A stretch of DNA of 7,477 bases, from contig CAMNWW010000103.1 of NCBI GenBank assembly GCA_946566415.1, positions 1 through 7,477 on the forward strand, read 5' to 3'. The notes under the pieces are model-generated. The model was not told where the DNA came from. It made no database searches and was given only the letters and a program-made list of their open reading frames with translations. Shown here piece by piece: positions 1 to 6,183 of this stretch (its first letter is position 1; every line of letters starts with the position of its first letter). A program made the translations under genes and the position numbers. This stretch comes from an uncultured Lachnospiraceae bacterium. GTDB taxonomy: Bacteria; Bacillota; Clostridia; Lachnospirales; Lachnospiraceae.

Positions 1-913
1 AAAACTTAATCACACTCCACGGATTATAAACTTCTGTATCCCCAAACAGGTACCCGTCATACCACTCTTTCATTGTCGAAAAGCGGCTCTCCACTTCATA
101 ATAGGACATCATCCGGAGAACCTCTTGTTCTGTAAACCCAAAGTGTTCACTGTATTTTTTATCAAGTATGGAGACAATATTCAAATGATTCAGACCGGTG
201 AAGATACTTTCTTTCGAGATTCTAAGGCAACCGGTAATCACAGCGAACTGCAGATAATCATTCGTCTTCAATGCAGATTCAAACAACGAGCGGATAAAGT
301 CGACCATCCTGTCATAAAATCCTCTGAAATACGCATTTTCCAGCGGTACATCATACTCATCAATCAAAATTACCGTATTCTTTCCAGTGATTTTGAACAT
401 GCATCTGCTGAACAGAAACAAAGAATTTCTAAACGCTATTTCATCAGCCTTTCTTTCAGCAATCGCAATATATGATTCATATTCTTCTGTCGAAAGAGAT
501 TCTTTGCCTTGCTCGACTGTATCTCGGTGGCGGTCAAACTCAGTGACGATCCCGGTCTGCAGTGCATAGTATGCTGTCTCAAAGTTGTTCTGCTTTGCAG
601 ATTTTAGCGTCAGGTTCATGACAGGATACCTGCCCATTTGATCTGTGTAACCATTCCCTGCTTTCATGATTTTCATTCCACAGAAAAGCTCTTTATTCTG
701 GACGTTCATTTCTGAGCTTCCAGTATCCTCAAAAAAATAGCGGAGCATGCTTAGATTCAATGTTTTTCCAAAACGCCTGGGGCGGGTGAACAGATTCACC
801 TTCCCTTTTAAATCCAGAAGTTCCTTTATGAACATCGTTTTATCTACATAGTAATAGCCAGATGTGACCATGTCTTTAAAGTTTTCTACGCCAATTGGCA
901 ATGGCTTTTTCAT
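1..913 (-). CDS. AAA-ATPase_like family protein, N-terminal part (cut by window edge)
   Basis: The minus strand reads open for 304 codons from an ATG at 913-911 to the left edge without a stop, so the C-terminus lies outside. The start is fixed by GGAGGTG at 919-925, five bases upstream. The protein matches what I know of the AAA-ATPase_like family (PF09820). An N-terminal PIGVENF segment is followed by a Walker A-like loop, RPRRFGKT at residues 44-51, in which Arg replaces the first Gly of the classical motif. A Walker B, VILIDEYD, lies at 181-188; an ITGCLRISKESIF segment at 226-238; and WYDGYLFG plus VYNPWS at 284-300. Family members usually continue into a PD-(D/E)XK nuclease-like domain (PF08011), which would lie off the window. 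The family is often present in many copies in gut Clostridia and Bacteroidetes and its biological role is not settled. No frameshift is seen. The sequence appears more A+T-rich than the trp genes, which fits a mobile family but does not prove transfer. Confidence 0.9.
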   Translation of the reverse strand, partial: MKKPLPIGVENFKDMVTSGYYYVDKTMFIKELLDLKGKVNLFTRPRRFGKTLNLSMLRYFFEDTGSSEMNVQNKELFCGMKIMKAGNGYTDQMGRYPVMNLTLKSAKQNNFETAYYALQTGIVTEFDRHRDTVEQGKESLSTEEYESYIAIAERKADEIAFRNSLFLFSRCMFKITGKNTVILIDEYDVPLENAYFRGFYDRMVDFIRSLFESALKTNDYLQFAVITGCLRISKESIFTGLNHLNIVSILDKKYSEHFGFTEQEVLRMMSYYEVESRFSTMKEWYDGYLFGDTEVYNPWSVIKF

Positions 914-940
914 GCACCCACCTCCATTGGTTTTGGTTTT

Positions 941-969
941 ATTATATCGTTATGAGTTCACGTTAGCAA
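941..969 (-). promoter_or_regulatory. Promoter for the AAA-ATPase_like gene
   Basis: On the minus strand, TTGCTA (969-964) and a perfect TATAAT (946-941) are separated by 17 bases. Transcription would start near 934 and leave a short leader before the ribosome binding site at 919-925. The match to a housekeeping sigma-A promoter is 4/6 plus 6/6. Confidence 0.65.
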
Positions 970-1003
970 CAAAAAAGAGGATTTTGCAGAATCAAGATAT
1001 ACC

Positions 1004-1031
1004 TTGCTTTACACTAGGAAAATGCTATAAT
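1004..1031 (+). promoter_or_regulatory. Promoter for the radical SAM gene
   Basis: TTGCTT (1004-1009) and TATAAT (1026-1031) are separated by 16 bases. TGC directly before the -10 box makes it an extended -10 promoter. Transcription would start near 1038, leaving a leader of about 65 bases. It faces away from the promoter at 941-969 and does not overlap it. Confidence 0.65.
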
Positions 1032-1102
1032 AAAAGAGTAATTTCTGTGAAAGTATTTTGGCTTCTGAAGGAATCATGACCAGGACTGAGGAGGAAATCG
1101 TT

Positions 1103-2032
1103 ATGGATTATGAAGGACAGATATGCCGTGCGCCGATGGAACGGTCCTCATTTATGCTGCCAGTGATGGTAGGATGCTCCTATAACCGATGCAAATTTTG
1201 CAATTTATTCCGCCATCTTACGTACCGTGAACTGCCGATGGAGCAGATCGAAGAGGAATTGAAGCGTGTTAAAGCGGTAGGCGGGTCCCCGAAAAAGATT
1301 TTTTTGGGGGACGGTAATGCGTTTGGGCTTAAAATGGAACGCCTGACAGAAATATTAGAGCTGGTTGGACGTTATTTTCCAGAGTGCGAAAGTGTCAACA
1401 TGGACGCCACTGTGACGAGCATTTTGAAAAAGTCAGACAATGAACTGCACAGGCTCTATGAGATGAAGGTGCGTCACCTTTATCTTGGAATCGAGAGTGG
1501 GCTCGATGATGTACTGGCGTTTATGGAGAAGGATCATACGGTTTCCCAGGCTTATGAAGCGATAGACAGGCTTCATGCGGCAGAACTTATTTATGACGCG
1601 CATATTATGACAGGGGTGGCTGGGAAAGGCCGCGGAGCTGAGAATGCCGAGCGCCTGGCAGAATTCCTGAACCGCACGAAACCGGCGCATGTGGTGAATT
1701 TTTCGATGTTCCTTCATAAAGAGGTTCCGCTGTTTCGTTATATAGAGGACGGTGCATATGTCCCGGCGGATGAGCTGGAAAATTTAAAAGAAGAAAGGAC
1801 GCTTCTGGAACTTTTGAAGACAGAGCTTCTGTACGATGGCTTCCATGATTTTATTAAAGTGCGCGTTCGGGGGAATTTGCCTGCGGACAAGGAGAAGATG
1901 CTTGCTAAGTTGGACAATGTGATAGAGAAGTATGAAGGGAAGGAACCGGTCTATTCCTATGTACAGGGAGAGTGCCCGGTTTTGGAAAAGTGCGGAGAAC
2001 AGGAAAAGGTGTGGGATATGCGGGATATATAA
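1103..2032 (+). CDS. Radical SAM protein, substrate unknown
   Basis: A 309-residue predicted cytosolic radical SAM enzyme. The cluster-binding cysteines are Cys25, Cys30 and Cys33 in GCSYNRCKFC. Four residues separate the first two, against three in the canonical CX3CX2C. IFLGDGNAF (66-74) and YLGIESGLDD (127-136) fit the SAM-binding strands of the partial TIM barrel. The C-terminus carries a further cysteine pair, Cys291 and Cys297, in ECPVLEKC; whether it binds metal is unknown. It resembles the broad COG1032-like group of uncharacterised radical SAM proteins and no substrate can be assigned. I chose the ATG at 1103 because GGAGG (1090-1094) lies eight bases upstream and the protein then starts just before the conserved domain. 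An ATG at 1076 and a TTG at 1058 are in frame but less well placed. It has its own promoter and is separated from trpD by nearly 500 bases, so it is probably not part of the trp unit. Confidence 0.87.
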   Translation: MDYEGQICRAPMERSSFMLPVMVGCSYNRCKFCNLFRHLTYRELPMEQIEEELKRVKAVGGSPKKIFLGDGNAFGLKMERLTEILELVGRYFPECESVNMDATVTSILKKSDNELHRLYEMKVRHLYLGIESGLDDVLAFMEKDHTVSQAYEAIDRLHAAELIYDAHIMTGVAGKGRGAENAERLAEFLNRTKPAHVVNFSMFLHKEVPLFRYIEDGAYVPADELENLKEERTLLELLKTELLYDGFHDFIKVRVRGNLPADKEKMLAKLDNVIEKYEGKEPVYSYVQGECPVLEKCGEQEKVWDMRDI

Positions 2033-2042
2033 TTGTAGAATG

Positions 2043-2121
2043 GGTTAGCATTCACAGTCCTCCGCCTACATGCGTACTCGTCGTCTCTTCGAGACTCCAT
2101 ATCCGGCTGTGAATAGCAACC
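2043..2121. repeat. Long imperfect inverted-repeat element
   Basis: GGTT (2043-2046) pairs with AACC (2118-2121). After a symmetric AGC/AGC mismatch, ATTCACAG (2050-2057) pairs perfectly with CTGTGAAT (2107-2114), and CC (2059-2060) can pair with GG (2105-2106) across a bulged T. Inside, GTCTC (2083-2087) and GAGAC (2091-2095) form a separate hairpin with a TTC loop. No T-run follows, so it does not look like a standard intrinsic terminator, although it starts only 10 bases after the radical SAM stop codon. The size (79 bases) and layout resemble a small dispersed intergenic repeat. Whether it occurs elsewhere in the genome cannot be seen here. Confidence 0.5.
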
Positions 2122-2134
2122 AGAATAGCAAAAA

Positions 2135-2158
2135 TTTTCGGGTTGACAAATCCGAAAA
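2135..2158. promoter_or_regulatory. Candidate operator around the trp -35 box
   Basis: TTTTCGG (2135-2141) and CCGAAAA (2152-2158) form a perfect 7-base inverted repeat with a 10-base centre that contains the whole -35 hexamer (2143-2148). A dimeric regulator bound here would compete with RNA polymerase. The palindrome is seen directly; its function is inferred and no regulator is known. Confidence 0.35.
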
Positions 2159-2171
2159 AAGTGAATATACT
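2143..2171 (+). promoter_or_regulatory. trp operon promoter
   Basis: A consensus TTGACA (2143-2148) is followed after exactly 17 bases by TATACT (2166-2171). Transcription should start near 2178, just upstream of the T-box stem I. This is the only strong promoter seen for the trp genes. Confidence 0.8.
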
Positions 2172-2192
2172 AATAAAAACTAGTTGAAAACC

Positions 2193-2457
2193 GATGAGCA
2201 AGAGGAGTAGGTAAAAATATTTGTTCCCAGAGAGCGGCCGGTTGGTGGAACGGCAGCAGCAAGAGTTTTTACTGAATGGACTTGCGAGGGCAGCCTGAAA
2301 CCAGAGTCTGGGAGTATGCGCTGACGGGATTCTCACCCGTTATCAAGGAGATGCGTATGTTAGTACGTAAAAAAGCGGCCGCATAGCGGCAAATTGGGTG
2401 GTACCGCAGAAGTAGAATTTGAGCTTTTGTCCCTTTACAGGGATGGAAGCTTTTTTT
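2193..2457 (+). promoter_or_regulatory. Trp-specific T-box leader (tRNA-sensing riboswitch)
   Basis: A full T-box leader. Stem I is closed by GCAAG (2198-2202) with CTTGC (2281-2285) and by GTAAAAA (2211-2217) with TTTTTAC (2266-2272). Between these helices is the specifier loop, with AGGAGTAG (2203-2210) on one side and TGAATGGA (2273-2280) on the other, which places UGG, the tryptophan codon, at 2277-2279. The distal part has AGAGAGC (2229-2235) and a GTTGGTGGAA loop closed by GCCG/CGGC. Further hairpins lie at 2324-2340 (ACGGG/CCCGT) and 2378-2390 (GCCGC/GCGGC). The conserved T-box motif AAATTGGGTGGTACCGC is at 2391-2407; its TGGT (2399-2402) pairs with the tRNA acceptor end. Uncharged tRNA(Trp) should stabilise the antiterminator and allow read-through into trpD. 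Confidence 0.95.
2422..2457 (+). terminator. T-box-controlled intrinsic terminator
   Basis: The arms 2422-2434 and 2439-2451 form a continuous 13-bp stem, three of the pairs being G-U, with a TTAC loop, followed by a run of seven T (2451-2457). The CCC of the 5' arm (2431-2433) can instead pair with GGG of the T-box motif (2396-2398), which gives the competing antiterminator. Confidence 0.9.
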
Positions 2458-2459
2458 GT

Positions 2460-2530
2460 TGCTAAGATGTAGGAGACATAGCATACAGTGCGATGTTAAA
2501 AGGCAAATAATAGGAGGTAATGCTAAGATG
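2460..2530 (+). repeat. Direct repeat of TGCTAAGATG bracketing the spacer before trpD
   Basis: The 10-mer TGCTAAGATG occurs at 2460-2469, right after the terminator, and again at 2521-2530, where its ATG is the trpD start codon. In the first copy the ATG is followed at once by a TAG stop. The spacer between them contains no credible gene. It may be chance or a remnant of a duplication or deletion. Confidence 0.35.
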
Positions 2531-3550
2531 ATCAGGGAAGCAATCGCAAAACTGGCAGGGAAGGAAGATTTGACATACGAAGAGGCAAGAGGCGTGATGG
2601 AGGAAATGATGGACGGCGCCGCGACTCAGGCGCAGATGGGAGGTTTCCTCATGGCGCTCAGCATGCAGGGCGAGACGATCGATGAGATCACAGCTTTTGC
2701 GACAGTGATGCGGGAAAAAGGCGTGAAATTAAAACCGGAACGGGAAGTAATCGACATTGTGGGAACCGGAGGGGACCAGGTCGGTACTTTTAATATTTCC
2801 ACAACATCGGCGTTTGTCGTGGCGGCAGGCGGCGTACCTGTAGCAAAGCATGGGAACCGCAGTGTTTCCAGCAAAAGTGGCGCTGCAGACGTGCTTGAGA
2901 GACTGGAGATCCCGGTGGCGCTTTCGGCAGAACAGAACGAGGAGATTTTGAAAAAAACGGGAATCTGCTTTTTATTTGCCCCAGTGTATCATTCTTCTAT
3001 GAAACATGCCGCTCCGGTCAGAAGGGAACTGGGAGTGAGAACCGTATTCAACATTCTTGGTCCGTTATCGAACCCGGCCGCGGCGACGATGCAGCTTTTG
3101 GGTGTATATGACAAGAAGCTGGCAGAGCCGATGGCGAGGGTGCTTGCCAATCTGGGGGTTACCCGAGGAGTTGCGGTCTGCGGTGAGGACGGGCTGGATG
3201 AGATCACATTGACCGGTGAGACGCAGGTGCATGAGATCCGGTTCGGGGAAATCACTTCTTACACCATTACGCCGGAACAGTTCGGGCTTGCGCGCTGCCC
3301 GCTTGATCAGCTTATCGGTGGAACGCCGGAAGAAAACGCACAGATTACCTTGGATATTTTGTACGGAAGGGAAACCGGTCCGAAGAGGGACGTTATTCTC
3401 ATGAATGCAGGAATGAGCCTGTATCTGGGGATCGACGGGATTGCACTGGCGGATGGAATCGAGATGGCGAAGGACTTGCTGGAAAGCGGAAAGGCAAAAG
3501 AAAAATACGAGGAATTCCGCGATGCAGTGAAGAAAATGGTGGGGCAATAA
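2528..3550 (+). CDS. trpD: Anthranilate phosphoribosyltransferase
   Basis: TrpD transfers the phosphoribosyl group of PRPP to anthranilate, giving phosphoribosylanthranilate, the second step of the tryptophan branch; it is cytosolic and usually a dimer. The 340-residue length is normal for a monofunctional TrpD. A small N-terminal helical domain is followed by the nucleoside phosphorylase-like fold. The PRPP loop GTGGD is at 79-83, KHGNR at 107-111, SSKSG at 114-118, GPLSNP at 178-183, and the Mg-binding DE pair at 224-225 in EDGLDE. R165/R166 fall where the anthranilate-binding arginine is expected. The start at 2528 is set by AGGAGGT (2512-2518), nine bases upstream; an in-frame TTG at 2456 would begin inside the terminator and is rejected. 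This is the first gene of the operon, directly behind the T-box, with no glutamine amidotransferase (TrpG) domain fused to it. It is followed after 33 bases by trpC. Confidence 0.97.
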   Translation: MIREAIAKLAGKEDLTYEEARGVMEEMMDGAATQAQMGGFLMALSMQGETIDEITAFATVMREKGVKLKPEREVIDIVGTGGDQVGTFNISTTSAFVVAAGGVPVAKHGNRSVSSKSGAADVLERLEIPVALSAEQNEEILKKTGICFLFAPVYHSSMKHAAPVRRELGVRTVFNILGPLSNPAAATMQLLGVYDKKLAEPMARVLANLGVTRGVAVCGEDGLDEITLTGETQVHEIRFGEITSYTITPEQFGLARCPLDQLIGGTPEENAQITLDILYGRETGPKRDVILMNAGMSLYLGIDGIALADGIEMAKDLLESGKAKEKYEEFRDAVKKMVGQ

Positions 3551-3583
3551 GTAGGATAAGTAGGATGAGGAGGAATCGGCAGA

Positions 3584-4399
3584 ATGATATTAGACAGACT
3601 GGCAGCGGACACGAAGCTTAGGATGGAAAAAGCAAAAAAAGAGATTTCATTTTCTGAGATGTGCAGGCGGGCATCTGCCATGAATCCAGATACGGGCTTT
3701 CCATTTGAGAAGGCTCTTAAGGGGGAAGGGATGCACTATATCTGTGAAGTGAAAAAGGCGTCTCCGTCCAGAGGGGTGATCGCAGAAGAATTTCCATATC
3801 TGGAAATCGCGAAAGAATATGAGGCGGCAGGAGCAGCGGCAGTTTCCTGCCTGACAGAGCCGAAGCATTTCCTGGGAAAGAATGAGTATCTGAAAGAAAT
3901 CGCAGAAGAAATAAAGATTCCGGTGCTGCGCAAGGATTTTACCATTGACGAGTATATGATCTATGAAGCAAAAGTTCTGGGGGCGGGCGCGGTGCTCTTG
4001 ATCTGTGCGCTTCTTGATACGGAAACGGTGAGACGATACCTTGGAATCTGTGATCGGCTGGGGCTTTCGGCTCTGGTGGAGGTGCACGACGAAAAGGAGA
4101 TGGAATCCGCTGTTCGTGCCGGGGCGAGAGTGATCGGTGTAAATAACCGGAATTTGAAAGATTTTACCGTGGACATCGGGAACAGTATCCGGTTAAGAAA
4201 TCTAGCGCCGGAAAATGTGTTGTTCGTGGCAGAAAGCGGAATCAAGACTTCAAGCGACATTATGAAGTTAAAAAAAGCCGGTGTAAACGGCGTGCTCATC
4301 GGCGAGACGCTGATGAAAAGCCAGGATAAAAGAGCGGCGCTCATGGAACTGGACGGATGTCTTGACAAGAATAGAGGGAAGCAAGATGACGAAGATTAA
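3584..4399 (+). CDS. trpC: Indole-3-glycerol phosphate synthase
   Basis: TrpC closes the indole ring, converting the carboxyphenylamino-deoxyribulose phosphate made by TrpF into indole-3-glycerol phosphate with loss of CO2 and water. The 271-residue protein is a monofunctional (beta/alpha)8 barrel; no TrpF domain is fused to it. The catalytic residues of the family are all present: E55 and K57 in CEVKKASPSRG (54-64), K117 in LRKDF, E166 in LVEVHD, N187 and R189 in VNNRNL, E217 and S218 in VAESGI, and a phosphate-binding GVLIGETLM near 236-244. The ATG at 3584 has GAGGAGG (3567-3573) ten bases upstream. The 3' end overlaps trpF by 14 bases, which suggests translational coupling. The last dozen residues, rich in Lys, Asp and Glu, extend beyond the barrel and are partly dictated by that overlap. 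Confidence 0.97.
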   Translation: MILDRLAADTKLRMEKAKKEISFSEMCRRASAMNPDTGFPFEKALKGEGMHYICEVKKASPSRGVIAEEFPYLEIAKEYEAAGAAAVSCLTEPKHFLGKNEYLKEIAEEIKIPVLRKDFTIDEYMIYEAKVLGAGAVLLICALLDTETVRRYLGICDRLGLSALVEVHDEKEMESAVRAGARVIGVNNRNLKDFTVDIGNSIRLRNLAPENVLFVAESGIKTSSDIMKLKKAGVNGVLIGETLMKSQDKRAALMELDGCLDKNRGKQDDED

Positions 4400-5006
4400 G
4401 ATCTGCGGCCTCACGCGGATGGAAGACGTCTTGGCGGCGAACCGTCTCGGACCAGACTTTATTGGATTTGTATTTGCCAGAAGTAAGAGGCAGATAACGG
4501 ATGAGAAGGCAAGGGAGCTTCGGAAGGCGCTCGATGTTAGGATTCCCGCAGTAGGCGTTTTTGTGGATGAGCCGACCGAACATATAGAGCGGCTTTGCAG
4601 GGATGAGATCATCCAGATGGTGCAGCTTCATGGAGACGAGGACGCTGCCTATATCCGGCGGTTTCGCAGAAAGATTCCGGCGATCCCGGTCATAAAGGCG
4701 GTGCGGGTAAGCTCGGCAGAGCAGATACTTGATGCACAAAAGACAGACTGCAGCTATCTGCTTCTGGATGCTTTTGTGAAGGGCGCTTATGGAGGGAGCG
4801 GCAGGACATTTGACTGGAATTTGATTCCGCCGCTTGATAAACCGTATTTCCTCGCAGGGGGCATCTGTGTGGAGACGGCCGGCAAAGCGATCGTATCCTG
4901 CCATCCCTATGCCCTGGATGTGAGCAGCGCGGTAGAGACGGCCGGGGTAAAGGATGAATATAAGATGAAAGAATTAATAGAAAGGGTGAGAAAGTATGGA
5001 GAGTAA
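4386..5006 (+). CDS. trpF: Phosphoribosylanthranilate isomerase
   Basis: TrpF carries out the Amadori rearrangement of phosphoribosylanthranilate, supplying the TrpC substrate. The 206-residue protein is a (beta/alpha)8 barrel of normal length. The general base Cys7 lies in KICGLT and the general acid Asp128 in LLLDAF. VGVFVDE (57-62 region), VQLHGDE (79-85), GGSGRTFDW (136-144), FLAGGI and the phosphate-binding SSAVETAGVKD (180-190) are all present. I chose the ATG at 4386, with GAGGG (4374-4378) seven bases upstream, because the protein then begins exactly at the conserved first strand. A TTG at 4362 would add eight residues not expected in the family. It overlaps trpC by 14 bases and trpB by 11. 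Confidence 0.96.
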   Translation: MTKIKICGLTRMEDVLAANRLGPDFIGFVFARSKRQITDEKARELRKALDVRIPAVGVFVDEPTEHIERLCRDEIIQMVQLHGDEDAAYIRRFRRKIPAIPVIKAVRVSSAEQILDAQKTDCSYLLLDAFVKGAYGGSGRTFDWNLIPPLDKPYFLAGGICVETAGKAIVSCHPYALDVSSAVETAGVKDEYKMKELIERVRKYGE

Positions 5007-6183
5007 AGGCAGATTCGGTAAATACGGCGGACAGTTTGTGCCGGAAACATTGATGAACGCAGTGGGTGAGCTGGAGGAAGCCTACGACAAATATAAAAAT
5101 GATCCGGAATTTAACAGGGAACTGAAAGATTTGCTGGAAAATTATGCGGGCAGGCCGTCCCTTTTGTATGAGGCTAAAAAAATGTCGCGCGACCTGGGTG
5201 GAGCAAAGATTTATCTCAAACGGGAAGATTTGAATCATACAGGTTCCCACAAGATTAATAATGTACTGGGACAGGTACTTTTAGCAAAGAAGATGGGAAA
5301 GACCCGTGTGATCGCGGAGACGGGGGCGGGGCAGCATGGCGTGGCGACAGCGACGGCTGCGGCTCTTATGGATATGGAATGCGAGGTGTTCATGGGCGAA
5401 GAGGATACGAAACGTCAGGCGCTGAATGTATATCGTATGAAACTTCTGGGGGCCAAGGTACATCCTGTCACGACAGGGACTATGACCTTGAAGGATGCAG
5501 TGAACGAGACGATGCGGGAGTGGGCGGGACGTATGGAGGATACCTTGTATGTGCTCGGTTCCGTTATGGGTCCGCATCCATTTCCGACGATCGTACGTGA
5601 TTTCCAGAAGATCATAGGAAGAGAAATCAAGGAGCAGCTTATGGAGAGGGAAGGACGGCTTCCCGACGCTGTGATTGCCTGTGTCGGCGGAGGCAGCAAT
5701 TCTATGGGTGCGTTCTATGAATTTATCCCGGACAAAGAGGTACGGCTGATCGGTTGTGAGGCGGCGGGATTGGGAATAAATACGGAAAAGCATGCGGCCA
5801 CGATTGCGAGAGGGACGGGAGGGATTTTCCATGGGATGAAATCCTTGTTCTGTCAGAACCAGGACGGACAGATCGCTCCTGTATACTCCATCTCAGCGGG
5901 GCTGGACTATCCCGGAATCGGACCGGAGCATGCCATGCTCGCCGCAGAAGGGCGCGCACAGTATGTGCCGGTCACGGATGAAGAAGCGGTTCAGGCATTT
6001 GAGTATCTTTCAAAGATGGAAGGAATCATTCCGGCAGTGGAGAGCGCGCATGCAGTCGCTTATGCGATGAAATTGGCTCCGACTATGAATAAAGAACAGA
6101 TCATTGTCGTCAATATTTCCGGAAGGGGAGATAAAGATGTGGCGGCGATCGCAAGATACAGGGGGGTGCAGATCTATGAATAG
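4996..6183 (+). CDS. trpB: Tryptophan synthase beta chain
   Basis: TrpB condenses indole with L-serine to make L-tryptophan using pyridoxal phosphate, in an alpha2-beta2 complex with TrpA. At 395 residues it is almost the same length as the E. coli enzyme (397). The PLP lysine is K86 in HTGSHKINN, the catalytic glutamate E108 in AETGAGQHG (107-115), the PLP phosphate loop GGGSN is at 231-235, and the serine contacting the PLP pyridine nitrogen is S375 in SGRGDKD. The N-terminal RFGKYGGQFVPETL is typical of the standard TrpB1 type that pairs with TrpA, rather than the stand-alone TrpB2 type. AAGGGTG (4983-4989) precedes the ATG by six bases, a weaker ribosome binding site than those of trpD and trpC, but the start overlaps the trpF end by 11 bases, so coupling can supply ribosomes. 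No defect is seen. Confidence 0.98.
   Translation: MESKGRFGKYGGQFVPETLMNAVGELEEAYDKYKNDPEFNRELKDLLENYAGRPSLLYEAKKMSRDLGGAKIYLKREDLNHTGSHKINNVLGQVLLAKKMGKTRVIAETGAGQHGVATATAAALMDMECEVFMGEEDTKRQALNVYRMKLLGAKVHPVTTGTMTLKDAVNETMREWAGRMEDTLYVLGSVMGPHPFPTIVRDFQKIIGREIKEQLMEREGRLPDAVIACVGGGSNSMGAFYEFIPDKEVRLIGCEAAGLGINTEKHAATIARGTGGIFHGMKSLFCQNQDGQIAPVYSISAGLDYPGIGPEHAMLAAEGRAQYVPVTDEEAVQAFEYLSKMEGIIPAVESAHAVAYAMKLAPTMNKEQIIVVNISGRGDKDVAAIARYRGVQIYE

Noticed and set aside
125..569. Two plus-strand frames at the left end
   Set aside because: They are antisense to the continuous AAA-ATPase_like frame, which carries Walker motifs and a good start.
2052..2336. Minus-strand frame of 94 codons in the trp leader
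   Set aside because: It is the reverse of the inverted repeat, trp promoter and T-box stem I, all of which are explained on the plus strand; no ribosome binding site was seen.
6104..6175. Upstream ATG giving TrpA 24 extra residues
   Set aside because: The extra residues are not family-like and are encoded by the other frame of the trpB 3' end; the ATG at 6176 fits the family start and has a G-rich ribosome binding site.
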